DNA from: G963665595 sp963665595
Lineage (GTDB): Bacteria; Actinomycetota; Coriobacteriia; Coriobacteriales; CADBOM01
Assembly (NCBI GenBank): GCA_963665595.2
Contig: CAXXJK010000004.1
Location: 372,001-436,000, forward strand
Direction: 5' to 3'
Length of the DNA stretch: 64,000 bases
Shown: piece by piece, positions 23,787 to 33,017 of the stretch
Numbering within the stretch: position 1 is the first letter of the stretch
How the letters are laid out: each line of letters opens with the position of its first letter
Notes under the pieces: model-generated
What the model saw: the letters and a program-made list of their open reading frames with translations, nothing else
What the model was told of the DNA's origin: nothing
The model's database searches: none
Position numbers and translations under genes: made by a program

Positions 23787-26198
23787 TCATCTGGTAGAAG
23801 ATGAAGAGCTCACCTCCTCCACCGCACAACGTCTACTTCGTCGATACAGATATATGCCGAGAGCTCCGCCCATAGCACATATTCCGATTACTATAAAGAG
23901 CCCTATGCCGGTCCCACCGGTATTGGGCAAAGTATAGATATATTGATTGCTGATCGTTACCTTTGTAGTGGTGCTCCCCGAAGATTCGGTAACGCTCGAT
24001 GAATAGGAAGGAGCGTAGCTGTTGGTAACGTCTTGTCCACCATCAAGTATCTGGGTCTCTGTCGCGCTGTAGGTATACCCTGTGGGAAGAGCATTCCACG
24101 AATAGGACCAGCCCGTGCTGCTGTTGAGCGTAATGGGAGACCCATAGGCAGTTTTCACGCCAGAAGTGTTTGTTTGATACAGCTGGATCGTCACGCTCAG
24201 TGCAGAAACATCACTGCCCGTGAGCAGCGCGCCGCTTCTACCACGCCAGACTTTATCCACCGTCACGTTATTGCCATAGGAGAACGTACCTACAAAATCG
24301 TCACGATGGGTCTCAGCCCATATATTGACCGTGTCGCCGATGATGGTTCCGTTCAGGTTCTGCCATACATTGATGGTGGCATTTGGAGCAACAAGCGTGG
24401 CATACATGAGATTGGTGTCTATTGTCGCCGTACAGTTTACAAAATTAAAGATAACCTTACCGTTGACAAAAGAGCTCACCTCCGAGAAGTTCAGCTTGTT
24501 CCCATCCACATAGATTTCGCAGATGGGAAGCTCGATGAACCCATACGTGCTGCTGCAATCAACATTTATGATGACCGAGCCGTTATGACCGGATTGAAAT
24601 CCTTTTATGCCAAAGTAGCTGTAGTTGCTGAGATCGCGAGCTGAAATGTTATATACGCCTAGTGTGTCCGAATCTGTTAATTGTAGATAGCTTGTATCGC
24701 AAGTCCTATTAGGCGCACTGCTTAAATGCGATGCGTCGACATTAGCCGTCTTCTTGGTAGATAAGGCCGTAGAGATGGTCGTTACCTCATTTTTGACAGT
24801 CTTGAGATCAATAAATGGCACGGTGTTTGTATTTGTATCCTGCCAAATAGTCTTGGGGCTATCAAGCTTGGTACCCTGTATCGAAAATGCGTTGTTGTTG
24901 TCGGTCAATCTCACTCTATTAGCAGATCCAAGAGCAAGAACATGAGCATTGCTTGAAGCACTCGTAGAACTTACAATTGAATAGTTCTTTATATAGCTGA
25001 GCTCATTAGCAACGCCGTTGGTACCAAAGTTGCTGTAGGCTCTCAGGGTATTCGCCAACACGTTTCCATCTGTATGAGCCCACAGTGTGGCCGTATTAAA
25101 TGCTACAACATGAAAATTACCCGCAACACCGAGAGCTCGGTTGGCGTTATAGTAAGACGTATGAGTATAGGTTTCTGCGGCAGTCGAGATAGTCTTATAG
25201 GTCAGGTTCGAGCCACTCGGCAACACAAGATAGGCCGAGAAACTGCTGGTTGTGAAGCCCACTTCCTTGGTCCCCGTTTGCGTCGTTGTCGCTGTTTGAG
25301 CCGGAACTGATTGCAGCGCTGAAGACGAACCGTCCTTTTCAAGAACGTGAAATACTTGAACATCCTGTTCACTGGTAACCGTTGTGGATGTGTCTTCGAT
25401 GGTTACAGATACGGTCCCGCCCGTTGGCTCGACTTCTTTCCCGGCAGAGAAAAATCCAATATCGTATGCGTCAAACTCCATAAGAGGCGCAACGCTTATG
25501 TCGTTGTGCAATAATTGTTTGATCTCAGCAAAACGAACGGGGTCTGTGTCATCGTTGATACGAGTGACTGAGAGCGTCGCGCCCGCAGGAATCACATTCG
25601 GCCCGCTGGTAGTCGCTGTCACGCGTAGACCGTCACGCTCATAAACATACACAGTCCCACCCGTTGCCGATGTTAAATTGTTAGCAATGGAAGTAACAGA
25701 AGAAGAGCTCGTCGAAGAGGCCGAGGAAACGGTCTCCGGGGAAGCCGGTGTTGATGCCGCAGAAGTACCTGACGTTGACCCCGTTGATGTGGACCCCGTA
25801 AGACCCGACCCCGCAGAAGAAGACCCTGTCGTAGAGGTTTCCGCAGCCCCACTTGTAGAAGAAGCCGCTGTAGCAGAGTTTGTTTTAGTTGTGTCAGAAA
25901 CGGGTGTCTCCGTCGCGCTCGTTCCAGCAGAAATCGAACTGGCAACCGATGAAGCCGTTGCGGCCGTGGTCGAAGATGAGTTCGACGCGGCGGTCTTGCT
26001 CGTAGATTCCGTCTCTTGGGAATGTTCTCCCACCGATACAGACGAACTCTTATCAAGCGTCAGGGCTGGCAATGCAATAACACAGAAGGTGCCTAATGCC
26101 AGCACCACCGAACAGGCCGATATGACCATTCGGAATCGTTTCCTCCTGGTGTTCTTCTTCGCGTACTCGTGAACCCGCGCCTCTAATTCCTGCGCCAT
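23787..26198 (-). CDS. Large LPNTG surface adhesin, probable pilus tip protein
   Basis: An 803-residue protein. A cytoplasmic basic start is followed by a hydrophobic signal segment at about 24-48. Residues about 50-170 are a low-complexity Ser/Thr/Ala stalk. A beta-rich region follows (about 175-325), then a domain at about 335-635 resembling choice-of-anchor A adhesin modules (VAGNFHVVAFNT; INVWQNLNGTIIGDTVNIWAETHRDDF-like end), one Cna_B repeat (about 640-735), LPNTG near 757, a membrane helix and RRSRR. The module types fit a collagen/host-surface or tip adhesin. First LPxTG gene after the signal peptidase. The stalk region may vary in length between strains. Confidence 0.82.
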   Translation of the reverse strand: MAQELEARVHEYAKKNTRRKRFRMVISACSVVLALGTFCVIALPALTLDKSSSVSVGEHSQETESTSKTAASNSSSTTAATASSVASSISAGTSATETPVSDTTKTNSATAASSTSGAAETSTTGSSSAGSGLTGSTSTGSTSGTSAASTPASPETVSSASSTSSSSVTSIANNLTSATGGTVYVYERDGLRVTATTSGPNVIPAGATLSVTRINDDTDPVRFAEIKQLLHNDISVAPLMEFDAYDIGFFSAGKEVEPTGGTVSVTIEDTSTTVTSEQDVQVFHVLEKDGSSSALQSVPAQTATTTQTGTKEVGFTTSSFSAYLVLPSGSNLTYKTISTAAETYTHTSYYNANRALGVAGNFHVVAFNTATLWAHTDGNVLANTLRAYSNFGTNGVANELSYIKNYSIVSSTSASSNAHVLALGSANRVRLTDNNNAFSIQGTKLDSPKTIWQDTNTNTVPFIDLKTVKNEVTTISTALSTKKTANVDASHLSSAPNRTCDTSYLQLTDSDTLGVYNISARDLSNYSYFGIKGFQSGHNGSVIINVDCSSTYGFIELPICEIYVDGNKLNFSEVSSFVNGKVIFNFVNCTATIDTNLMYATLVAPNATINVWQNLNGTIIGDTVNIWAETHRDDFVGTFSYGNNVTVDKVWRGRSGALLTGSDVSALSVTIQLYQTNTSGVKTAYGSPITLNSSTGWSYSWNALPTGYTYSATETQILDGGQDVTNSYAPSYSSSVTESSGSTTTKVTISNQYIYTLPNTGGTGIGLFIVIGICAMGGALGIYLYRRSRRCAVEEVSSSSSTR

Positions 26199-26232
26199 GC
26201 TGCTTCACCTTCTGTCAACGTATATCTATCCA

Positions 26233-26808
26233 TCAGTCAAACAGCGTCCACGTCGAAAGTGGCCAGAATCGTAAGACCACCTTGCCAACAACCTGTTCTT
26301 CAGACACGGTACCGATGATGCTAGAACGACTATCGAGTGAGACCGAACGATGATCTCCTAAAACAAACCACCGTCCGTTCGACACATGGAACGGAAGATC
26401 AATGTCAGTGTTTGCCGTCGATCTATCCCATACATACGGTTCGTTAAGTGCTGCCCCGTTGACTGATACACTCCCGCTTGCATCTATGTCTACAGTGTCG
26501 CCCGGACATCCTATTACTCGTTTGATCAAAATCTTATTGTTGTAATAAAAGGCCATGGTGTCACCACTGGTGAAATTATTCGTTTTGATGACCAATACCA
26601 TGTCCCCTTCCTGAAGCGTCGGCTCCATGCTGTTACCTTGTACGCGCAGCACAGAAAAAAAGAACGCTGTGCAGGTTATTGCTGCCGCAATAACCACTAT
26701 CATGATGCAGAGCATGGTGCGAAACGCCCTACGTCGACCCGCTTTCAGCGTTACACGGCTGAACTCATGTTTCAGTTGCTGCGTCGTTGGCACTACACGA
26801 TCACTCAT
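26233..26808 (-). CDS. lepB: Signal peptidase I of the pilus locus
   Basis: A 191-residue membrane protease with a basic N-terminus, one hydrophobic segment at about 32-55, catalytic Ser60 in GNSMEPT and Lys96 in KILIKRVIG, and the C-terminal GDHR.S.DSR box. It cleaves Sec signal peptides outside the membrane. Pilus loci often carry their own signal-peptidase-like SipA; here both catalytic residues are present, so it should be active. The ATG at 26808 has GTGAGG nine bases upstream; a GTG frame start at 26823 is within that ribosome site. It sits directly before the adhesin gene. Confidence 0.9.
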   Translation of the reverse strand: MSDRVVPTTQQLKHEFSRVTLKAGRRRAFRTMLCIMIVVIAAAITCTAFFFSVLRVQGNSMEPTLQEGDMVLVIKTNNFTSGDTMAFYYNNKILIKRVIGCPGDTVDIDASGSVSVNGAALNEPYVWDRSTANTDIDLPFHVSNGRWFVLGDHRSVSLDSRSSIIGTVSEEQVVGKVVLRFWPLSTWTLFD

Positions 26809-26906
26809 TGCACGCAGCCTCACGATGTTTCATCTTATTTCCGTGTCCCATAGCAATCATGCCGGGTTGTATTTCCGGCTCATTGTCTTTTCTGATCGTT
26901 CGTACC

Positions 26907-27344
26907 TCAAACTACCTTACGAAAAGAAACAGCTCCGCCGATCATGGTGCATACCAGTACTACCGCCGCAGCAGAATATCTCAAACACTTTGTCACCACG
27001 GTATTTCTACGTTCGGTCTGTTGGTGTATTCCTATTTCATGAGATGCGTGCAGATGTTCTATCTCATCAAGGACTTTTTCCCTATCCTCTTGCGCTTCAG
27101 CGTTCAACCGACCAATGTCTTCTCTGTATGCCGCGGCTGTTTCCTGCGTCGTCTGGCATAGTTCCTGTATGCGCAATGCAACATCGGCAATCGCTTCTAC
27201 ATCCTGAAACCGAGCATCACGATCGTCTAGTTGTTCTTTCTGCAATTTCATCTGCTCACGTAACGTATCGTTTTCTTCAGAGAGCGTGACCATGAGTTCA
27301 AGCATGTCAGCACGCCGAAGTTTACTTAAATCTTTATCATCCAT
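26907..27344 (-). CDS. Coiled-coil, C-terminally membrane-anchored protein
   Basis: A 145-residue protein that begins with a charged KLRRADMLELMVTLSEEN motif, continues as a long coiled coil (about 15-105, rich in Glu, Gln, Leu) and ends in a single hydrophobic helix at about 120-140 followed by RKVV. Proteins of this layout occur at the head of sortase/pilus and signal-peptidase loci in Coriobacteriia and Firmicutes. Function unknown; a scaffold for the secretion or sortase machinery is a guess. The start at 27344 is preferred because GAGGG lies seven bases upstream. It is the first gene of the pilus block. Confidence 0.75.
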   Translation of the reverse strand: MDDKDLSKLRRADMLELMVTLSEENDTLREQMKLQKEQLDDRDARFQDVEAIADVALRIQELCQTTQETAAAYREDIGRLNAEAQEDREKVLDEIEHLHASHEIGIHQQTERRNTVVTKCLRYSAAAVVLVCTMIGGAVSFRKVV

Positions 27345-27774
27345 GCACGTACCCTCTACCGCTATTCGAGCATCAAAAAAGACATCGCATATGATTGAGG
27401 CAGCAAAAAAATAGGGCATCAATCATATGCCAATTAATATATAATATTTTGCATAAATATTACCGAATAGGTATCATATTTATTAGCGCTTGCACATTCT
27501 ATCAGCAAGGCAAAAATCGAAGTTGAAGAAAGCTGCAAAATATTGCGAGTTTTTCGAGGATTCCAATATTTGTAACAAACATATGAATATCTGACATTAA
27601 CATTCTTCTATTTGAAATAGAATTTTTTTAGCGTGAAGAATATATGTGTACGTTCTTTGACGTATCACTAATATATGTATAAAAACCAACCTTAATAACA
27701 TCAGATGTGCGCAAAATAAGGCACCTTTGAGTCAAGGCGTCCCGTCACTCTTCTTCAGGGGTTCTTGAAATGTC
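27345..27774. other. AT-rich intergenic region
   Basis: 430 bases, strongly AT-rich from about 27420 to 27700, between the MoxR-type gene's end and the coiled-coil gene's start. It should hold the promoter of the pilus block. A short palindrome (27606-27622) followed by a T-run on the plus strand is present but points away from both genes. No gene seen. Confidence 0.5.
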
Positions 27775-29286
27775 CTAGAGGCCCAGTTCGCCTATACGAC
27801 GCTGTAGATCGCTCTGCCGGTCATCCAGCATCAGGTCAGTATTGTGAGCAAAGTACGCTTCGCTCCCGTAGTGTCCTATGAATTGAGCTGCATGAGAGCG
27901 AGTCGTCAATTCCGTCACAAATATCAGCATCTCTTGTTTCTCGCCAAACGCAGCCCCAATAAAAGCAAACGCATTATTCAGTTCATTCTCAACCCGGTCA
28001 GTCTCGAATTTCAGCTGTGCCGCATCAGCGCCAAATGAGCGCTCTATTGCATCAAAATCTATAGGAGAGCCCGTTTGATGATCTCGTTCAGCCGCCTCTG
28101 CGAGAGCGATGAGTTTTTTGATAACGCAATCGGCATCATCGCGTCTTGCTCGCGTCATAGAGTTTGAGGAGCGCGCTGCCTGCAATGCCATTGTGCGCTC
28201 CTGTATAACATGTTGCATAACCGCGAGAACATCTTGGCCACTTTCAGCGATCGTCTTTTTTACTTCGCGCAGCACATCGCGCAGCTCCACAAGCACATCT
28301 TCGTGCGTCAAGGCGCGTCTCATATCGCCAACAACCGCATCCAGTAGTAATCCCAACAGCGAAAGACGCTCATCGAAGGGAGCTTGCGCGGCGCGGGCAA
28401 TGATCTCGCCCGATTCGATACCGGCGAGTATCTCCTCAATACGATAATCAGAACGATATTTTGCAAACAGATCGTAGTAGATGGCAAACTCACGCGCAAT
28501 GCGATCATTTTGAACGTACTGCGAAATCAGATCATAGTTTACGGTCTTGCCCAATCGTTCATATAAGACAATGATGTCAGATAGGTCGTCCCATCCGCGC
28601 GCGGTGACAAAACTCTTGCCGTCAAGCGTGGTCTCTATGGCATAAAAACGATCCTTCTTGATTTCGAGAAATGTGATGATCGCCGCATGAATACCCTTTT
28701 GGATCGCATAATTCTTCCATGCCACATAATCAGGATCCACCTTGATTTTTTTGATGCGATCAAGCGTGACAATATCAAACTCATGCACCGAATTATTATA
28801 TTCAGGCGGATTCCCCGCTGTTACGATAACCCACCCACCGGGGACTTTATGACGTCCGAACGTCTTGAACTGAAGAAACTGTAGCATCGAGGGATATAGC
28901 GTCTCAGAAACACAGTTAATCTCATCAAGAAAAAGTATCCCTCGGTCAATTCCCGAGCGCTCCATGTATTCATACACCGAAGCAATGATCTCGCTCATCG
29001 TGTACTCGGAGGCATCGTAATCGAAATCTCGAAAGTTACGATGAACAATGAATGGTAACCCCAGCGCGCTTTGCCGCGTATGATGAGTCATCGAATACGA
29101 CACAATACCAATGCCAAGTTCCTGAGATATCTGCTCCATGATCGCTGTCTTGCCGATGCCAGGCGCACCCACCAGAAATATTGGACGTTGCCGTGATATA
29201 TCAATACAGGGACGACCGTCGACATCGCACGCAAGATATGCCTCGATTGTATCTTTAACCTGCTCTTTTGCCTGCGCGATATTCAT
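27775..29286 (-). CDS. MoxR-type AAA+ ATPase
   Basis: A 503-residue ATPase. Walker A is GAPGIGKT at 40-47, Walker B is ILFLDEIN at 117-124, and a sensor-1-like VTAGNPPEYN follows. The C-terminal 250 residues are helical and carry lid and unknown regions. MoxR ATPases act as chaperone-like remodelers together with VWA-domain proteins. The next upstream gene encodes exactly such a VWA protein, 41 bases away. The ribosome site AAAGGG is clear. It is the last gene of the four-gene NERD/LRR/VWA/MoxR operon. The role is probably energising a conformational change in the VWA partner or its target. The target is unknown. Confidence 0.88.
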   Translation of the reverse strand: MNIAQAKEQVKDTIEAYLACDVDGRPCIDISRQRPIFLVGAPGIGKTAIMEQISQELGIGIVSYSMTHHTRQSALGLPFIVHRNFRDFDYDASEYTMSEIIASVYEYMERSGIDRGILFLDEINCVSETLYPSMLQFLQFKTFGRHKVPGGWVIVTAGNPPEYNNSVHEFDIVTLDRIKKIKVDPDYVAWKNYAIQKGIHAAIITFLEIKKDRFYAIETTLDGKSFVTARGWDDLSDIIVLYERLGKTVNYDLISQYVQNDRIAREFAIYYDLFAKYRSDYRIEEILAGIESGEIIARAAQAPFDERLSLLGLLLDAVVGDMRRALTHEDVLVELRDVLREVKKTIAESGQDVLAVMQHVIQERTMALQAARSSNSMTRARRDDADCVIKKLIALAEAAERDHQTGSPIDFDAIERSFGADAAQLKFETDRVENELNNAFAFIGAAFGEKQEMLIFVTELTTRSHAAQFIGHYGSEAYFAHNTDLMLDDRQSDLQRRIGELGL

Positions 29287-29327
29287 GGTAACCCTTTCTC
29301 TCAGCAGCAGTTCATTTTGTACAAGTA

Positions 29328-30845
29328 CTACGCCCGTGCGTAATTTTTTCCCTCAAGTTCATTGACATCCACTATGAGCTTCAGCGCCCACGGAGGCACC
29401 TTCGGGTCGCTGTAACCGTCATCAACGAACACGAATGCCACGTCGTACGCGGGCTTACGTGCAGGAAACGTTCCGCACCCATCGGTAAAGTAGATAAGGC
29501 CGCGAAGATTTGCAAATTCTCTTTGTGCAATGAGATCATCAACATATTCAAACACCGGACGAAAATCAGTGCCACCAAATCCGTGAAGTTCCATATGATC
29601 GATGAACGCATCGAGTTCAGACAAGGTAGTAATCTTATCATCACTTTGAATACGAGCATCGCACTGGACGATATGTATATTCACGCGATCACTGAAATTC
29701 TCTGCTTGTTTCAAGATGTTATAGGTCTTGCGCACAAACGCTTGGACCAGATCGCCCGCACACGACCCCGAAGTATCAATAGCGATGACAAAATCTCTTA
29801 TCGCATGAACTTCCTTATATTCAAGCGGTTCAATCAACGGCATGTTTCCATACAGATCAAGACCATACGTATAGAATATGTAATCAAATTCGTCATCGTT
29901 AACACGCATACGCTCATTGAATGTAGAAAATCGTTTGAGAAAACTGGCATAATCATAGTGTTCCCTGTTGGCCGCAGCAAGACCAGCAGAGAGTGACGCT
30001 GCTTTTTCGCCCCATGCCTGCGCCCGTGATTCGATCTCCATCTGGACCTGCATGCTGATATCGCGCCATTCCTGCTCGGTGTCGTCTTCGTCTTCATCGG
30101 ACTCGCTGCGCGCCTCGAGCATCACCATTTCAGCGGAGGCCGCCTCTTCCTGCATGCGTTGGTTTTCCCCTGAGTTCTCTTCAGCATCAGATCGCTCAGA
30201 GAGATCACGCTCTCCTTCGGTTTCAGAAGAAGAATCTCCTTGAGCCGCATCTGCATCATTTTCATCGGAGTCGTCACATTCCTGATCTTCTTCCGGATAC
30301 CATAGATCATGTGTATCACGCCTGAATAAACCCGGTAACGTACGTAGATCGATCTCGCCACCATCCGCGACGTACCGATATATACGCTCTGCTGTCAGCG
30401 CACCAACGCGAGACTGTATCTCAGAAATAGCCTCTTTGCGTGTGGTGTCAAGAGGACTGGGAAATTTATGTTCTACCAGTTCAATGATCATTGCCTCAAT
30501 GGCAATATCGCATGAAAGATCCCATAACGTCCGGTCCACTTGGTAATGCAAAAACGGATGATGGAATACGCAGTGAAATATGTCATGGAGGAGATCACGA
30601 ACAACCTCTGCGGGCGATTCGCGAAATCGATGTATCACAAAGAACGGATCGTAGAAGATCTGAGTTCCCTCGCTGCCCAAGCGTATAGTATCAGCGTTGC
30701 CAACAAAAGGCATGACCCAGAGGGCATAGTCGAGAAATCTGAAATGAACGGTCAATGTGTTGCGCGCGTCTTCAAGCACCTCGCGCGCAAGCCCCTCGGC
30801 TTGCTCAAAACCGTCCTGCGCCTCAAAAGATACTGTCTTTACCAT
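29328..30845 (-). CDS. VWA-domain protein with metallopeptidase-like N-terminus (DUF2201-like)
   Basis: A 505-residue protein. The N-terminal domain has LLHDIFHCVFHH at about 85-96 (HxxxHxxxH), resembling the putative zinc metallopeptidase domain of MoxR-partner proteins. A very acidic linker (Asp/Glu/Ser rich) spans about 185-260. The C-terminal VWA domain has the MIDAS DTSGS at 357-361 and FTDGCG. These proteins are the usual partners of MoxR ATPases. The start at 30845 (ten bases after the LRR stop) is preferred to a longer one that overlaps the LRR gene. Whether the HxxxH is catalytic is not known. Confidence 0.85.
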   Translation of the reverse strand: MVKTVSFEAQDGFEQAEGLAREVLEDARNTLTVHFRFLDYALWVMPFVGNADTIRLGSEGTQIFYDPFFVIHRFRESPAEVVRDLLHDIFHCVFHHPFLHYQVDRTLWDLSCDIAIEAMIIELVEHKFPSPLDTTRKEAISEIQSRVGALTAERIYRYVADGGEIDLRTLPGLFRRDTHDLWYPEEDQECDDSDENDADAAQGDSSSETEGERDLSERSDAEENSGENQRMQEEAASAEMVMLEARSESDEDEDDTEQEWRDISMQVQMEIESRAQAWGEKAASLSAGLAAANREHYDYASFLKRFSTFNERMRVNDDEFDYIFYTYGLDLYGNMPLIEPLEYKEVHAIRDFVIAIDTSGSCAGDLVQAFVRKTYNILKQAENFSDRVNIHIVQCDARIQSDDKITTLSELDAFIDHMELHGFGGTDFRPVFEYVDDLIAQREFANLRGLIYFTDGCGTFPARKPAYDVAFVFVDDGYSDPKVPPWALKLIVDVNELEGKNYARA

Positions 30846-30855
30846 TGAACACATC

Positions 30856-32976
30856 TCACAGACTAAAATCAAGCGAAGAGACGCCAAAACGACGATGTTT
30901 CAATTCTAGGAGATACCCCGTGGCTTTCGTCTCCTCCATCGCGCTGATAGACCTGATAATAGCATCAATGTTGCCCGCATGAAGAAAGCCCAGATCCACC
31001 AACACGTCATAGGCGGCCATATCGTCGCGTGCTGCATAATAGGCGCAGATTTCGCCCGTATGATGTTCGACAATACGCTCATACATTTCTCTGCGACTCT
31101 TTGAAAGCTTGACCGGTTGAGTCAAGCGACGTATCAGAATCTGAGCAATATCTTTGATTTCCCGCAGATATATGACACATGAATCGTAGAGCGCATAATT
31201 GAAAAGGGTACCATCACGATCAAATGAGAGCGCCTTCATGAACGTCCATCCCGCCGATTGCACCGCCGGAATGATTATATCAACATGGGTCTGGCCACCC
31301 ACAGGCCGCAAATAATCGATATGTATTTCTTCGATAGGCCACGACATGCAAAATGCGTTGCTACCAATTCCCCTGATATGAGGATGAAAGAATATCTCCC
31401 TGACGGTGCCAATACCAAAGAATGCATAATCATCGATATACGTCACAGCAGCGGGAATGCGCACCGATTCGCACGGTCCCACAAACAGCATGGCGATATC
31501 CCCGCCACCCGCAGTGCCACGCTCGCAGAGAAGACCGCTTTCGAGGTAGTAATGAGCGTTAGATGAGTCAAGCGCAAGCAAAAAGGGCAACGAATGTTTG
31601 GCTGGCTGGTAGGTTCCTTGGACGTGTAAAGCATGCCTGCCAATATGTTTGATTCTTGCGGAGAGCGCTAGGGAACTCAACCCCGTATCAAGAAATGCTC
31701 GGTCACTGATCCACTCGAGAGTTTCTGGTAATACCAACGAAGAAAGTTTCCGACATCCCCTGAAAGACTCCTCGCCAATTCTGATAACACCTTCAGGAAG
31801 GATAACCTCGTGCAACTCGCCATGCCATTTAAAAGCAGCAGGCGCAATGACCTGAGTACCCGGCATGACTTCATAGTGACTCACGCTCCCGAGAAGTTCT
31901 ACGAAGGTGCTGCCCTGATAGAGCCCGCCCATCTCATCACAGAATATGGCATGATGTTCCGGAGCACACAAAAGCGTCCGGTCAGGCCCACAAAAGACCA
32001 CGTCCGTTTTGAAAAACGCCTGATAGCCCAACTCTTCGAGACTCCCCGGCAACGCTACGCGCTTGAGCGCCGAGTAGGCAAACGCTTGATTCTGTATGCT
32101 GCGGAGTCCTTCAGGGAGATGGACTTCTTCAAGGAGCTTACAGTAATAGAACGCTTTTTCATCAATGGTAGTAACTGCAGGAAGGATATCTATCGAGCGT
32201 AACGCTGACTTGGCAAACGCAAGACGCCCAATGCGCTCAAGTGTCTGTGGCAGTTTGATCTGAGCAAGAATTTCCGCAGTGTCAAACGCCTTGTCACCTA
32301 TAACTGTGCACCCTTCAGGCACCTCATAAGAAGTACCGGGTACCAGCATGCGAATCAATCGCGACATATCTGCAGTGAACAGGGCGATCCCGTCGGTTGC
32401 TATATAGGGGTTTTCGTGATCTATCGAAAGACGCTTCAAACGTGAACCATCAAGTGCGTTTTGAGCTATCGTCTGCACACTACGGCCCAGGTGTAGATCG
32501 CTGATAGGGCAATCCCCAAACGTACGCCCCTCAATGGCACGAACGCGAGATGGAATACGAATATCTTCAAGAGATCGGCATCGCCCAAAAGATGAAGGAT
32601 CGATACGTTCTAGAGACTCTGAAAGAACCACGCGACGCAAAGAAACGCACGCTTCAAACACACGGCGCCCCAACGATCTCACCGAATCAGGCATGATTAC
32701 GGAAACGATTTCACTGTGACCGAAAAACAGCTTCGAAGCAAGCGCGGTAACCTCATACCCATCAAGAACAGCGGGAATGACCACGTCAAGAGAGTTTCCC
32801 CGGTATTCGATGAGCCGTATGGTCTGATCGGAAGAGAGCTCATAGCAAAATACGCCGTCCTCCGAGGTCAAAACATGAGAGGCGTCTACGGTTTCATCGG
32901 CGGATTCTTCCGTGCGATACACCGTCGCTTCGGAGCAACCGCCAACACCGGGAGGCATAACGTGAGTAGTATTCAT
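30856..32976 (-). CDS. BspA-type leucine-rich-repeat protein, apparently cytoplasmic
   Basis: A 706-residue protein. From about residue 60 to 590 it is made of BspA/LRR_5 repeats of 22-24 residues (patterns like L..V.LPE.L..I...AF..C..L), interrupted by two or more variable insertions (around 330-350 and 460-500). The C-terminal 110 residues are helical and ankyrin-like (YAARDDMAAYDVLVDLGFLHAG). There is no signal peptide, membrane helix or sorting signal, so unlike most BspA proteins it seems intracellular. It lies between the NERD gene and the VWA/MoxR pair, in an operon-like arrangement. A recognition or scaffold module for the complex is a plausible inference. Confidence 0.85.
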   Translation of the reverse strand: MNTTHVMPPGVGGCSEATVYRTEESADETVDASHVLTSEDGVFCYELSSDQTIRLIEYRGNSLDVVIPAVLDGYEVTALASKLFFGHSEIVSVIMPDSVRSLGRRVFEACVSLRRVVLSESLERIDPSSFGRCRSLEDIRIPSRVRAIEGRTFGDCPISDLHLGRSVQTIAQNALDGSRLKRLSIDHENPYIATDGIALFTADMSRLIRMLVPGTSYEVPEGCTVIGDKAFDTAEILAQIKLPQTLERIGRLAFAKSALRSIDILPAVTTIDEKAFYYCKLLEEVHLPEGLRSIQNQAFAYSALKRVALPGSLEELGYQAFFKTDVVFCGPDRTLLCAPEHHAIFCDEMGGLYQGSTFVELLGSVSHYEVMPGTQVIAPAAFKWHGELHEVILPEGVIRIGEESFRGCRKLSSLVLPETLEWISDRAFLDTGLSSLALSARIKHIGRHALHVQGTYQPAKHSLPFLLALDSSNAHYYLESGLLCERGTAGGGDIAMLFVGPCESVRIPAAVTYIDDYAFFGIGTVREIFFHPHIRGIGSNAFCMSWPIEEIHIDYLRPVGGQTHVDIIIPAVQSAGWTFMKALSFDRDGTLFNYALYDSCVIYLREIKDIAQILIRRLTQPVKLSKSRREMYERIVEHHTGEICAYYAARDDMAAYDVLVDLGFLHAGNIDAIIRSISAMEETKATGYLLELKHRRFGVSSLDFSL

Positions 32977-33017
32977 GGCAACATCAGATCCAATAACGAA
33001 AGTAGTATCAAAAAATT

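Noticed and set aside
25678..26172. 164-codon plus-strand frame rich in Glu, Val and Asp
   Set aside because: Mirror of the Ser/Thr/Ala stalk of the adhesin. Low-complexity shadow.
27606..27629. Palindrome with T-run read as a terminator
   Set aside because: Its T-run is on the plus strand, while both neighbouring genes are on the minus strand. No plus-strand gene precedes it.
27775..30845. MoxR/VWA pair as a magnesium or cobalt chelatase
   Set aside because: The ATPase lacks the chelatase-type layout and the VWA protein has an HxxxH domain and acidic linker typical of MoxR partners. There is no large chelatase subunit or tetrapyrrole gene next to it.
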